From: Paracentrotus lividus
Taxonomy: Eukaryota > Echinodermata > Echinoidea > Camarodonta > Echinidae
Length of the DNA stretch: 64,000 nt
Direction of reading: 5' to 3'
Assembly: GCA_940671915.1 (NCBI GenBank)
Contig: CALNVZ010001060.1
Location: forward strand, 204,757-268,756
Under the pieces are notes generated by a model. The model ran no database searches. It was given only the letters and a program-made list of their open reading frames with translations, and had not been told where the DNA came from. Positions 23,925-36,177 of this stretch are shown here, piece by piece; position 1 is the first letter of the stretch; each line of letters opens with the position of its first letter. A program made the translations under genes and the position numbers.

Positions 23925-24119
23925 TTCTCAGTTCCAGCCATTTCATTTCGCCCCAGCTTTAAATTTTATTTTTATTTTTTAACTTTTACTTTTTGGGACT
24001 TCAGCTATATCATGGACGGTCCCCCAAACCATACCCGGAGATTGAAAAATAAAAAAGGTACATATTGCCATTTTTTCCCTACTTACTGGGATGCTGCCCC
24101 CTCTATCCTACCCCACGAA

Positions 24120-24970
24120 ACGCGTCTGAGGTATAGGGTTGATTGGTCTTAAGTTAAATCCAGGTTTAAGGTTTAGGTGTCTTGCCAAGGGGAGGAGTTG
24201 ACAGGTTGAAGTAAAAAGCGTGGCTGGTAAAAAAGTTGAAATATTTTATTTCACAGTATATGGTAAAAACAAAGGGAAAAACATTTTAAACCATTAATTG
24301 TTATCTTTTTTGCTAAAATTTAATTCAGCCTTCAAAACAAGGCTGTAAATGGTAACTATCGTGTTTCTTTTTCTTTGTTATTTATGTTTTGCTGAGATTG
24401 TAAAATAGATTTTTGGGAAGTTAGACATTAGAAAAGAAGTTAGATTTTTTTTTTTTTTTTTTTTTTACCCCAATCAAAATAAACTTTTAACCTTCTCCCA
24501 GACGATAGACCTAAGTCTGTAACCACAAACCTGGATTGAGGTTAAAGAACAATATTAACCCTACCGATCAAGAGAGATAGGACGGAGGGGTTTTGGTTAG
24601 CATCATGGAAAACAAAAAGGGGCCCCCAAAATTAAAAGGGAAAAAATCACCAAAAAATGGTATTGTGGGGGTTGACATACTTCTTTTTTTTTCTTTTCGG
24701 GGTATGGTTTGGGGAAGGACTGAAATATATGGCTTGCAACGATCGTCTGTGTTCGCGGAGCGGGGATGGAGCGGGGATGGCCGCACCCTTTCGGGAACAC
24801 CGGGGGGGCTTTTCACGAAAGGGTGGGTTGAGGGAGGGGAGTAAAATTAACGCACCCATTCGGGAAAACCGGGGGGCTTTTCTCGAAAGGGTGTGTTTAG
24901 TAGTTTTGTGAACCAGTCGTTTTTATGAAAATTATTCATTAAATAAAACAATATAATATTAATAGATTAT
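24120..24970 (+). repeat. Right arm of S and left arm of a second inverted repeat
   Basis: 24120-24460 is inverted against 20220-20540, and 24180-24690 runs parallel to 20790-21280. 24710-24970 is inverted against 27370-27650 (shared CACGAAAGGGTGGGTTGAGG and CCAGTCGTTTTTATGAAAA). Overlapping short frames over 24568-24911 are by-products of the repeat and show no protein family. Confidence 0.65.
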
Positions 24971-25131
24971 AATAAGAGAAATAGAGGAGAGCTTGCATTT
25001 TTTGTTGTTGATATTGAAGTTCATAATTTTAGACCCCCCCCCCCCCAAAGCGGCTATAGCCCGATAGTCCGCTGGTCCGATAGTCCGCGGCGGCGCTGCG
25101 GGTCCGGTAGTCCACAGGGGGGGGGGGTAGT
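24971..25131. other. Poly-C/poly-G spacer
   Basis: A poly-C run near 25034 and a poly-G run near 25117 flank a GC-rich stretch containing repeated GATAGTCCGC words. No gene was seen. Confidence 0.5.
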
Positions 25132-25418
25132 GTTCGTTATTCCGAAAATAGAAAAAAAACAGGTTCGTTATTCCGAAAATAGAACAAGGTTCGTTATTCT
25201 GAAAATAGAACAAGGTTCGTTATTCCGAAAATAGAATAAGGTTTGGTGTTCCGATAATAGAATAAGGTTCGTTATTCCGAAAATAGAAAAAGGTACGTTA
25301 TTCTGAAAATAGAACAAGGTTCGTTATTCCGAAAATAGAATAAGGTTTGATTTTCTGATAATAGAATAAGGTTCGTTATTCCGAAAATAGAAAAAGGTTT
25401 GTTATTCCGAAAATTGAG
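25132..25418 (+). repeat. 26-bp minisatellite, eleven units with a 104-bp super-period
   Basis: The unit is GTTCGTTATTCCGAAAATAG plus AANAAG. Units 4-6 and 8-10 share unit-specific variants (for example a GATAATAG form in units 5 and 9), so four-unit blocks were duplicated. It ends 48 bp before the assembly gap. Confidence 0.85.
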
Positions 25419-25465
25419 CTATTTGGCTGCCAGAGCGAATAGATTGACTGTGTTTTGGTCACCCA

Positions 25466-26005
25466 NNNNNNNNNNNNNNNNNNNNNNNNNNNNNNNNNNN
25501 NNNNNNNNNNNNNNNNNNNNNNNNNNNNNNNNNNNNNNNNNNNNNNNNNNNNNNNNNNNNNNNNNNNNNNNNNNNNNNNNNNNNNNNNNNNNNNNNNNNN
25601 NNNNNNNNNNNNNNNNNNNNNNNNNNNNNNNNNNNNNNNNNNNNNNNNNNNNNNNNNNNNNNNNNNNNNNNNNNNNNNNNNNNNNNNNNNNNNNNNNNNN
25701 NNNNNNNNNNNNNNNNNNNNNNNNNNNNNNNNNNNNNNNNNNNNNNNNNNNNNNNNNNNNNNNNNNNNNNNNNNNNNNNNNNNNNNNNNNNNNNNNNNNN
25801 NNNNNNNNNNNNNNNNNNNNNNNNNNNNNNNNNNNNNNNNNNNNNNNNNNNNNNNNNNNNNNNNNNNNNNNNNNNNNNNNNNNNNNNNNNNNNNNNNNNN
25901 NNNNNNNNNNNNNNNNNNNNNNNNNNNNNNNNNNNNNNNNNNNNNNNNNNNNNNNNNNNNNNNNNNNNNNNNNNNNNNNNNNNNNNNNNNNNNNNNNNNN
26001 NNNNN
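25466..26005. other. Assembly gap (540 N)
   Basis: An unbroken run of undetermined bases inside element G, just after a minisatellite and between the arms 24710-24970 and 27370-27650. Reading frames crossing it are meaningless. The true length is unknown. Confidence 1.
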
Positions 26006-27369
26006 AAGTGGTTTGAATATGTATTTTAAATTGCCACCATGAATACGATTATTGCCCCATTAGAATTACATCAGACGTTGCGAGTGCAAACTTTGTCATT
26101 TAATTAACTGGAAGAACGGCATGTTATAGCCATGTTGTTGAACGCATTTGAAAGGGGGGTCACGATGGAAAACGGGCATTTTTCCTGAGAAGGGGGCAAT
26201 TGAGACCAGAGGCATAAAAAGAAATGGATTCGGATGAATAGGGGGAGCGCCCCAAAAAATTGCATTTTAATTGGTGCTTTTAAGAATGTGTTTTGTATTT
26301 CATTAATGACAAAAAAGCAAAGCGAGCGCGAAGCGCGAGGCGAAAATATTTGAGATAATAATTATTATAATTGTGCAGCATAGACTATCTTTAGTATCCG
26401 CGAGCGCGAAGCGTGAGGTGAAAACTTTGAGGTAAAAATTTGAGTTAATTGCGCATTATGTAGGCCTATACCCTACTAAATTATTGGTATCTGCAAGACA
26501 AAGAAAGAAGAAAGAATTAGAGGATTAAATAAATGTTTTGATTACTTAATTGGTGTCATGTTAGAAATCTTGCAATATATTAAGTCGAACTGAGAATAAA
26601 AAGATAGCAACCCTTGCGTCAAATTGTATACCTGAGCCAATCGTGGGAGAATTCATTTAAATAGAGAATAAATTACTGTTGAGTTGTTTACCAATTTGCC
26701 GACTAATCAAAGCGCCGCGTAATCTACATAAATATGTCATACGCGCGCATGTCGGCAATCGCGGTCTCTTTTGTTCTTCAACATCAACAAAGCACAACAA
26801 ACTTTCCCATGCGTAAACTTAAAACTTGCATCTGATCAGGAAGAATTGTGTCTGAAAAGAAAAAATCATTCTCATCATGGACTCCGATCGAGAGGCATTG
26901 TTTTTCCCTTCTTCCACCCCTCCATTCTTCGACGATTGTTTGGACTTTGTTTGGTTCCTTAATTGCCAGATTGCACGAAAGACTTTGCATGAGACTGGAG
27001 TGGAGGGGGCGCGCCCCCGAGTCTCCTCCGGTCACATTCGTCTATGATTTTTGATAACCGCTCGGTTATCAAAATATTAAAAAAGGGGTCAAGTATGTGT
27101 GTCTGTGTCCAACTACAAGCGTCCGTGTCTCACGGCTCAAAAATCAACAAAAATGCTACTTTTCTATTACGGAGCTTCTAAACCTTCAAGTGCAAATGTG
27201 AATTTATTCAGAATAGAAAACACGCTATTTCTCTTAATTCAATTGTCCTATAATGCTTGGGAGTTCTAGAATTATGAACTTCAAAATCAACAGAAATGCA
27301 AGCTCTCCTCTATTTCTCCTATTATATTTGGGAAAGGCGCGATACAAATATTGGGTATTATTATTATTA
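26006..27369. other. Interior of G right of the gap, no gene recognised
   Basis: Two GC-rich palindromic patches of the GCGAGCGCGAAGCGCGAGG type lie at about 26319-26343 and 26399-26418, like those at 56340-57071. The remainder is AT-rich. Overlapping frames at 26771-27054 show no known domain. A short ATT run occurs near 27357-27380. Confidence 0.5.
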
Positions 27370-28466
27370 TTAATATTATCTATTAATATTGTTATTATTT
27401 AATGAATAATTTTCATAAAAACGACTGGTTCAGAAAACTACTAAACACTAGCCTTTCGAAGGAAAAGCCCCCCCATCCCGGTTTTCCCGAATGGGTGCTT
27501 TAATTTTACTCCCCTCCCTCAACCCACCCTTTCGTGAAAAGCCCCCCTCCCCCCCCCCCGGTGTTTCCCGAAAAGGTGCGGCCTTCCCCGCCATCCCCGC
27601 TTCACGCGAACGCAAGACGATCGGTTGGCAAGCCGAAATATATGCGGTTCCTTAAAAAGAGAAAGCGGGGACAAACAAATAAAAAAAAAAAAATGAAGCC
27701 GGGGCAAAGTGATGTGGCTAGAGCTAACAACAACAGCAAGTAATAATGATATCTAACTTACTCTTTTACACTAAAAATTACAACCTGGCGCCCCTCCTCC
27801 CCATGGGCTTCGTATTCTAGACCCTCCCTGTTCACAATAAACTAGATAAGTAGTCCATCATAGCACAGCTGTATACATTATATTCATAAAATTGTTATAG
27901 ATCACGCCTTGTATACTTAGCCGTGCTGTAATAGGGTATACACGTGTATGTATGGGTTTTTACATAAATGGGGCAAAACACTTTTTTTTTATACTGCATT
28001 CATAATTTATAGAGTTATATTCTTTTCATTGAAAGGAGGAATTTCTTTGTCTTTCCATACTGTTGTTCCATACATAGGGGCCCATATCTACAAAGTTTGG
28101 CACTTCAGATCCTGACATGATTATTACATGAGGTAAAACAATAAAAAAAAAAAAAAAAAAAAATGAAAAAAAAAAAATACAAAAATCAACTTTAACACTT
28201 AAATTTACCCTTACAGAATATTATTACTATTAAGAAATAATACAAAAATTGTAGAAAATTTCATCATCTTTAATTTGTACCAAACTCAACGTATTTAAAA
28301 CTTTCTTCAACCTTGTGGTCAGAAATACTAATTTTTTGTAATAGGGGGGCTATTTTGGACGCCCCACCTGTAGGGACCCTCCTGCAGCTGATCTGAAGAG
28401 TTGTCCGCCTTAGCGATGTTGGTTAGGGTCCATACAACCATCCTAGATGGGCAACTTTTTATATAA
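27370..28466 (-). repeat. Right arm of inner inverted repeats, including repeat Q copy 3
   Basis: 27370-27650 is the inverse of 24710-24970, and 27640-28466 is the inverse of 19335-20190. A poly-A run near 28143-28180 interrupts Q. No protein is encoded. Confidence 0.7.
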
Positions 28467-29760
28467 TAATAATATAATGATATCTATTATTTATTGCGCT
28501 TTTCCATATTGCTCAAAGCGCTTTACAGTATTATTATCACCCGATCACTGGATTTAACCCATATTTTGTAGTCAGCCATTTATAGTTTTCCATTTCATAG
28601 GTGAATAGAATGGACTTCTCGACCAATCTGTTTGATTGGGGAGGGAGGGGGGGGGGGGGGTCATGAACACATGGACAATTTTTGGGGCGGCAGAAAAATC
28701 TTGTTTTTATCAAATTAATGAAATTGTGCTTGTGCAATATCGAGTTGTTATTGCGCATGGAAAAGGGCTTCTATGGTGATTGCAGTCACAGATACGTTTG
28801 TTGGGTTTTATTTTGCTAAAGGTTGCCTTTCCAGTGAGTAGACAGTGCAATGATAAAGGCCCTGCACATTATTATCCAAACACATGAACAGTTTGACCTA
28901 CATTTTAAAAGTGAGATGAACAATAAGCCTATTTATCGGACATAGTTAATTTGAGTAAACAATAAACAAGACGGTACAGATATTTCACATCCAACGAATA
29001 ATTAAAAAAAAAAAAAAAACATATGAGTTTAGCAGAGTTATAAAAATGTGTTTTTGCCTATTTATACAGAAAACCACGTACCCCCAGGGGCCGCAGAGTC
29101 GGGGATTGGGCTGGGACCTGCAGCCCCCACTTTTGTCAGTAAAAGTGTACAAAAGCGCAAAAAATAAAAAAAAATAAAATGGCCATAGGGCTATCTAGAT
29201 TGGCGATTTTTAACCTGTTCAGCCCCCCCCCCAATTTTCCCCTCCCCCAGTACGTGTACCTGACAATATAATTTTTTCGTACAGGCTGTGATCAAACAGA
29301 TTTCGGATTATAAAATTTATATTATAAGAGTACATCTAACAACCTAATATTATCATTATGATGGATTTATCAGTCAACATGTTGAGGTGATCTACAAACA
29401 GGGCCCACTTTGGGGCGGCAGTTAGATATTATTTAGTATACTGTATTTATGTATCGTGTCCTTTTTCAGTATAAAATAATGGAAATTTACTTTGAAATTT
29501 ATTTGTTTTTATTTTTGTTATTATATTAATTCTGAACATAGAAACAACAAGTCACGGCCTCGACATGGGTATAAAAAGTACCGTGAATATATTGCTTTTT
29601 ATACTCCGAACATATGGATGAGCTTTTTTCACATTTATACTTCAGACCTGTTGTATGATTTGCTTTGGAGCATACTTATCCTATGTTGATGTAGGCTTAC
29701 CTCAGACAAACACTAATTAGCACTATATACTTAAAAGTCTGAGGAAATAAGATTTAATTA
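28467..29760. other. Interior of G with GCGCTTT inverted word, no gene
   Basis: Near 28495-28530 GCGCTTTTCCAT faces CTCAAAGCGCTTTACAG, a short dispersed motif common in invertebrate repeats. A Q fragment lies at about 28980-29075. Poly-G and poly-C runs occur near 28645 and 29224. No coding frame is convincing. Confidence 0.45.
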
Positions 29761-29779
29761 TCTAGAAATCTAGAGATTA

Positions 29780-30205
29780 TCTTTAAGATTCGGTTGCTTT
29801 CTTTTCATTGTATCCATGGCTCTGCTCCACAATATAATATCAATCTAATTAACTTCTATGTTCCTGCTCGATCATTAACGTTCCCAAGGTTCTGGTTGGC
29901 TTCAAGTTTGTAGACACAATACGCAGTGGGGGGGGGGGGGGGGAGGAGGGCCTTCGCTAACGTTGGACCTCTGCTGTGGAATGCTCTCCCTCAAGAGGTC
30001 CGCCGAAGTCTTAGGCCAAGCTCAAGACAAATTTTTTTACTTCAGCGTATGATTAGCTTATTTTGTTCATTTTTGTCTGCACTGTTACCTTTTCCCTATT
30101 ATCTTGTACTTATAAGTTGTTATTTTTTTATGCACACATGCGCTTAGAGCACCTATCTTTTGGTGGATTTAGCGCATAAGAAGTCTCATATATTATTATT
30201 TAATT
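29780..30205 (+). mobile_element. 3' end of a CR1/L2-style LINE
   Basis: Two frame segments read like the extreme C-terminus of many invertebrate LINE ORF2 proteins: HCIHGSAPQYNINLINFY from about 29806 and FANVGPLLWNALPQEVRR from about 29953. A poly-G run and a frame change lie between them. A short untranslated region follows and ends in a short ATT tail near 30190-30205. The reverse transcriptase core is absent, so this is a short, dead 5'-truncated copy. The clade is inferred from the WNALP motif only. Confidence 0.65.
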
Positions 30206-30275
30206 TAGGGTTTTTACGCGCCATGAGCGCCGAAAAGCGGACCTGTTCACTTTAAAAGTAGCCACTATTATTCTA

Positions 30276-30482
<207 letters not shown>

Positions 30483-30797
30483 ACATTGTTGATCTTTTCT
30501 TTAATCATAAAAATATTTGGGGTTTGAAAATTAATAAAAAATGCCCTTTTTTAGATTTTTAGATTTTTAAAATTTCACAAGGTTTGTTTAGAAAAAAAAA
30601 GAAGCACTATTAATTTTGAAAAAGGGGGCACGATATATTACTATTGAAAAAGGCACATTTGTCATGTGATGCCTGAAAAAGCGGCTTGCACTGTACAGCC
30701 TGTCCCTCCCCAGTTTCGCTTGTAGGCACCCCCCTGCAGCTGATCTGAAGAGTAGTCCGCCCTAGCGATGTTGGTTAGGGTCCATACAACCATCCTA
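30483..30797 (-). repeat. Mixed S and Q fragments
   Basis: 30519-30715 resembles 23276-23470 in the same direction, and 30725-30795 is the inverse of 19357-19430 of Q2. It shows how the interior of G reuses the same pieces. Confidence 0.6.
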
Positions 30798-31582
30798 CAC
30801 TCTAAAAAAAATGAGTAAAATCTAACCCAATATTGAGCAAAAAGGTAACTCGCGTGAAATTGAGTAAAAAATATTTCTCATGCGTTCAGCCAAACGTTAC
30901 TGACTAAAAAATATTACTCATGCGGTTGAGCTAAATGTTACTCAGAAAAGAGTAACTTTTAGTCATCTATGTATCATTCCTAATCCTAACTTCGAAAGGA
31001 GTAAACCATTAACCATTAGGTTACTCATTTTCTTGCGAGTTACCTTTTGACTCTGTTAAAGGCAATCCTGCACGAGCATCGCTAAGCTAAAATGAGGACT
31101 GAAGATGCAATCTGTGTGCAAGCCGCCATTGTTCCACGAATCATTAGCGAAGAGCATAGCTTAATTTGCATACGGTTTTATCAAATCACACGCGCCAATC
31201 GCGGATCGCGTGCATTAGGTACAAGCGTGTGTGTGTGTGTAGAGCATAGCTGTATAATCAGTGTTCTCGTGCATCCAAACATGCGAGCAGCCGAATCAAT
31301 GCCGATACAAATTGGCTCATGACTTCGGGCAATCGTTCGGGGTTCTAGCTTTCGGTTTTTGGACCACTGCGTAAGAGTCGGCACATCGTTGGGTATGAAT
31401 GGGCACTTTGCAATGTTCGTTACCGCGTACGTATTGTTGAACTCCTTCTACACTATGAGGAACGTGCTGCTTTAAGATGTAAACAAAATTTACTCCGTTG
31501 GGAGTAAAGCATTAGTTTACCTCCGTTGGGAGTAACGCATTAGTTTACTCATTTTCTTGCGAGTTACCTTTTTTTTACAGTG
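30798..31582. mobile_element. TA-flanked miniature element, CACTCTAAAA family, copy 1
   Basis: The ends CACTCTAAAAAAAATGAG and TTTTTTTTACAGTG are flanked by TA at 30796-30797 and 31583-31584. The homologous unoccupied site is 19355-19356 in Q2. The interior is crowded with TTACTC/GAGTAA words. It carries a 412-bp insertion bounded by TTAA (31060-31471). A second copy lies at 54699-55317. TA target suits Tc1/mariner; there is no transposase. Confidence 0.85.
31060..31471. mobile_element. 412-bp TTAA insertion inside the miniature element
   Basis: Bounded by TTAA at 31056-31059 and 31472-31475. The sister element (54699-55317) has a different insert at the same TTAA. The termini begin AGGCAATCC and AGCAGCACG (inverse), so the inverted ends are poor. 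TTAA specificity is typical of piggyBac-type elements; that link is inference. Nothing recognisable is encoded. Confidence 0.65.
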
Positions 31583-31584
31583 TA

Positions 31585-33099
31585 GATAGGACTACTTTAT
31601 ATCTCGACATGTCAGGTCCCCTACTTGCTCCCTGTGTATTGCTTTATAAAAAGCGCGTATCAATGATTTGGCGCCCACTAAATTTCAGATTCAAATCGGC
31701 GCAAATGGCGCCCAAATTTTAAGTTAAATTGTTTGCGCCTCTCTTTTTCCTTTGCCTATTGCAGCCCACCCTCTTTTTCCTTTTTTGTTCCTTCCATTTT
31801 CCCCTCTTTTCTTTTCTCTTTTTTCCGGCTCCTTTTCCCCTTTTTCGACGCCACCCTGTGCGCCCGGTCCCGAAGCCCCCCCCCCCCCCCCAGAGATACG
31901 CGCCATGATTAAGATGCCAGATCGATGACCAACCAAGTATGCCTTACGCCTACCTTTATGGGTGATGAGCTTTTGGAATGACGATGGCCTACAAAAAGCA
32001 TGTCTACCCCCCACCCCCCTCTTATCGCTCGACCAACGTGAATTTAAAGGCTTTAAATGTTGTTTGCATTTAGGCTTGAATCAAAACCCAAAAAGTATTT
32101 AACTTTCAAAGGGGTTTCAGATATGCTTCTCTGAAATCTTCAAATGCAATTTAAGGCGTTAGGCTATGTTTGCCTGGGGGGGGGGGTGGCGCCATTTTTA
32201 AAAAGTACCAGGGGCAAAAATCACGTCTGGCCCTAGGGTGCGAATCATGGATAGCGCTGTTTAAAAGGCATAACATGAATACCAAGGGAGAGAGGCCTAA
32301 AGGCCCACATTTAATCAGGAACTTTTTTTTTTTTTTTTTTATTTTGGAACAGGGGCTCGACCCCCCCCCCCCTAATCGCTTGGTAAAACGTGACGTGTAC
32401 AAATTGATGTAGCTTTCTGCTCGCACGGTTTGCGTGACGTAGGGGAAAAAAATCGGGTCTCCAAAATCTGAATTAATTGTGGTCCCCTTCTAATTTGCTA
32501 CTGCCCCGCTCCCCTCCCCTCCCCCCCCAAAAAAAAGGAGTTTTGACAGGTCTGCAGTAGCGGATAAGGGCGGGGGCGCAAGGACGCATTATCTATACTT
32601 AAAAAAAAAAAACACTCATTGATTGCAAAATATGTTGAATACATAATGAATTAGAGCATTACATTGCTCGGTATACGAGTATCCTCTCTTCCCTTTGGAA
32701 TGTCTCTGTTCTGGCTCCTTCCATTGTGCACAAACTAACGTAGAGGGCAGACTTCAATATTGCGTTTCTCGATCGCAAAAGGATAAAACGAAAAAAGGAA
32801 ACGAGTTCAATATTTCGTTTCGTTTTATCAGAACAAAAACGGAAAAACGAAAAACGAAATATTAAACGAGTTCAGAGTGTTTGATTTTCTTATTTTCAAC
32901 AACAAAATAGAAAAATAAAATATTAAAAGACTGTAAAACGAAAAAATGGTTCGTTTTTCAATTTTCTGATTTTACATATTTCATTTTTCTGTTTTTCTGT
33001 TATTTTTCACTAAATCAGAAACAGTTTTTGCTCAATATTACGTTTTTGCTTTTTTCGTTTTCAAAACAGAAAAACGAGTTATCTGATAGTACCTTGATT
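31585..33099 (-). repeat. Right arm of G
   Basis: 31855-32160 and 32165-33099 are the inverse of 15305-15612 and 13805-14595. 31584-31640 is the inverse of 19300-19356. The part 31641-31854 is a C/T-rich run with GGCGCC words and no gene. The right arm has an extra stretch of about 130 bp with poly-C (about 32440-32580) that the left arm lacks. Confidence 0.75.
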
Positions 33100-33132
33100 G
33101 AATTTATTTCGATACCATTTTTTCCCCAAGTA

Positions 33133-33986
33133 GGGGAGACCGGGTATGGAAGTTACACGGGTCAGTTGTTACAGTTCTTAGTGTGCTAAGTTGGAACAAG
33201 AGAGTTTGTGCTAACTGGCATTTTTATACAGCCTACACATAGCTGTGATGAACTGCCGGTCGTGAGGTTTCTCCGTTGTTTTATTAAAAAGTAAATCAAC
33301 AAAAAACATTTTTTTACAGTTCCAAGTGAATTTTTGACAAAAATTAAAATTTGTAATAGATCTTACAACTGAAGGCACATGATGATAGTCTGCTATTGTA
33401 AATATAGTACATGTATGTCACTAATATACCCCTGAGCCATGCCCTGTAATTCTGCCTAATGGCTTTGCTACAGTTGACGTTATGTGTAAAATCACCCATG
33501 GGGTAGGTTGTTACAACTACCCCATGTCGATGTAACAACCTACCCCAATTACATTACACATGTTAAGTAATTTTGTTTCAATTTTCTGGTGTTAATATTT
33601 TGATATTTCTATTATTATTTTAGTCTATTCTAGAGCTCTACTTGATCTACTGTTAACGATACCAAGAACTGGAAAGTTGAAACAAAAGTATGGTATAAGA
33701 GATTTACACATTGTAACAGATTACCCCTTATGTTTACATAATTAGTAACAATCTACCCCGTATGGTGTAACAACCCCGTATACGGGGTAGGTTGTTACAA
33801 AAAATTGTCTTCATTATTAAATTAAGCTGTAGTTAATTAGTGTTTACATGTTTTCAAGTTCTATGTGCCTCAGGTTTTAGCCAACATTATAGGCTAACTA
33901 CAGACCAAAAATGGAGTGCGTGAGTACTTTCATTAGAATTATATGGCCCAAAATGTGAATTTTGTAACGTCCATACCCGGTCTCCC
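33133..33986 (-). mobile_element. GGGAGACC miniature element, intact copy
   Basis: Inverted ends GGGGAGACCGGGTATGG and CCATACCCGGTCTCCC, flanked by GTA at 33130-33132 and 33987-33989. The homologous empty site is GTA at 17537-17539. Several copies of GTAACAACCTACCCC in both orientations form internal palindromes (about 33502-33545 and 33764-33798). It inserted only 33 bp from the right end of G. It is about 80-90% like the copy at 59686-60487 by eye. No protein is encoded. Confidence 0.85.
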
Positions 33987-33989
33987 GTA

Positions 33990-34372
33990 CAATTGTTAGG
34001 AATCCTATAAATATTATGCAAACACAAAATTAGCATTCCAGAAGCTTTAGTTTGTCAATTAGAAAAAAAAAATATATAACTCACGCAATGCGTAAATTAG
34101 CATAATTAATTCATATAAAATTATTATTATTATGGGATAATTAACAGTGTTTTCTTGTAGTTTACATCTCACACTACCATCATGCACATTTTCGGCGCGC
34201 TCGCTCGATCAACAGCCGGGATCTTATAGGGGGCATCATGGCCCCCCTCCCTCCCCACCCCTCCCCCAGTCTTGACAGCTACCCAAACGCCCCAGTGACT
34301 GACTAGGGTTGAGTTCATAAAAGTTTTACCACAACGGATATAATTGCTCAAAATGTACATTTACTGCATATA
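33990..34372 (+). repeat. Repeat R, outer copy, right part 1
   Basis: Collinear with about 17540-17925 of the inner copy (shared TTCCAGAAGCT and CTTGACAGCTACC). No coding potential. Confidence 0.75.
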
Positions 34373-35174
34373 AGAAGAGTTTGATTCCAAAAGGCGCTAA
34401 ATCCACTTTTAGTGTTTTAGAGTAAATCAAGGTTTTTTAATTTACCATTTTATCTTATCCATTGTAAGTTTATTTTGATATATATGATAAAGCTATCGTA
34501 TTCGAATAATTAAATCACGTTTTAAAAAATCTAGCTATCAATTTCAATTTTTAAGAAATTTTTATAATTTCAATTCCCATGGATTTAGCGCCTTTTGGAA
34601 TAAAACCTCCGTCAGATGCCAATTTTTGTAGATTTAAAGCCTATAAATAAATTAAATTCAAAACGAAACACATGAATATTGCTACCAGAGTATAGATACA
34701 ACTTTTCTGATGTTTAAATTTTGAAAATATTTATCTATTTATTTTTTTTTAATATCTTATCTTTTTCAAGACCGGGATTTTCGATGTTTTATTCCAAAAG
34801 GAGCTAAATCCAAAAATATTCATAAAATTATGAAAACTATTCTAATAATCTAAAAATTTTGCACGGATGATGGAGGCTGGTAGCCACAACATGTGCTAAA
34901 AGATCTAATTGTATTTTGTTAGGTAAAGTGTTTAAATAAACAAATCCTAAATGACCATAGTGGATTTAGCGCCTTTTGGAATAAAACCGTTTTGGATTTA
35001 GCTCCTTTTGGAATAAAACTCATATTTGTGACCAATTTTTTTCAAACTTCCAAAAAATATTTTTTTATCCAATATACTGCATTTGATTCCCATGCCTAAG
35101 ATGCACTTAATTAACCTATAAAATCCATTTTGGTCAAAAGTGGATTTAGCGCCTTTTGGAATCAAGCTCTTCAA
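34373..35174. mobile_element. TIR element with repeated terminal motif
   Basis: Inverted arms of about 35 bp (GAAGAGTTTGATTCCAAAAG left; inverse with GAAGAGCTTGATTCC right) flanked by TA-rich sequence. The homologous inner site (about 17917-17932) lacks it. The phrase AAAAGGCGCTAAATCCA or its complement recurs inside at about 34580, 34793, 34961 and 34993, so the interior reuses its own terminus. No protein is encoded. Confidence 0.75.
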
Positions 35175-35655
35175 TATATATATATAAAATATATTCATTT
35201 TTTCTGTACAGTTTGCTATAGGTCACACACGTGGCCCACTAAAATGTCACACACGTGACCCGACATCACGATATAAAATAATATATAAAAAAAAAGAAAT
35301 TTTAGAGATGACTCCTATCCAGTGGTATATTATGGTTAGCAGGTCCATAATGCATATCTCACAGCAGTAAGAACATTTCATCATTTTAAAACTCACAGGA
35401 ATTTGAAATTGAAATTGAACTTTCAAAATCATGCCGTTCTGTGAATTCACACACGTGACCCACTTCTTTTGACCTCTGACCTTGAACATGCATATTGCAG
35501 ATATAAAAAAAATACTTCCAAATGATAGCCAACAAAATATATTAACATGATATAAACATTAAATCAGTATATCTTTAAAATTGTTAGAGTTATAGCCAAT
35601 TAAAGTCAAGATTTTGCATAATTTTGGTCACACACGTGACTAAGAATGGTCCTAT
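35175..35655 (+). repeat. Repeat R, outer copy, right part 2
   Basis: Collinear with about 17930-18391. CACGTG motifs occur near 35227 (decayed), 35251, 35452 and 35632. Similarity to the inner copy stops after AAGAATGGTCCTA. Short frames here are not conserved between the two copies. Confidence 0.75.
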
Positions 35656-36177
35656 ACATAAGAAATTCAAGTGTTTCGACCATACAGGCCTAAAATAGTC
35701 TTAAACAACGAAGAATATTTACCCAGTGTGAAATGTTCTTCAAATTCTATAAAAGCGTGGTTAATATCCCTTTCACACCTAGTATTCGCTCCTGCACCAA
35801 AGAGAGCTACGTGGACACACTAATACCCACCCATTCATTTTTCACCAGCTTCCCTGCAGTGTAGGCTGCTAAATTGTACAGATTTTTTCACCTTGTAATT
35901 CCTATATGGAACAGGCTCCAATCAGTAGCTTTAACATCTAGCTTAATTGCTGGGTTTTCGGAATGCCGCATTTGATCTGAAACTTTCAGTAGTTTTTTTT
36001 TTGTTTTGTTTGTTTGTTTGTTTTTTTTTTTTTTACTGTTAGAGCAATGTAATTATTAATGTTGATCTAATTGCTCTTGTTTTTAAGAGTTACCTAATCC
36101 GTTTAACATCAGCATTTGCCCAGTGCATAGTCTTTACAAATTCGATTGCATTTTATGTATTTTCTGTTTAACTTCAG
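35656..36177. other. Intergenic or intronic DNA upstream of the Death-like exon
   Basis: AT-rich with a T-rich run near 35992-36034. The last 30 bases are pyrimidine-rich and end TTAACTTCAG, a good splice acceptor. Confidence 0.5.

Noticed and set aside
24568-24911. Cluster of overlapping short frames on both strands
   Set aside because: They fall in an inverted repeat whose other copy (27370-27650) does not keep the same frames.
25132-25418. CRISPR-like array
   Set aside because: Repeats are contiguous 26-bp units without spacers, in a eukaryotic setting. It is a minisatellite.
25399-26042. Reading frames of about 200 codons
   Set aside because: They cross the run of undetermined bases and have no content.
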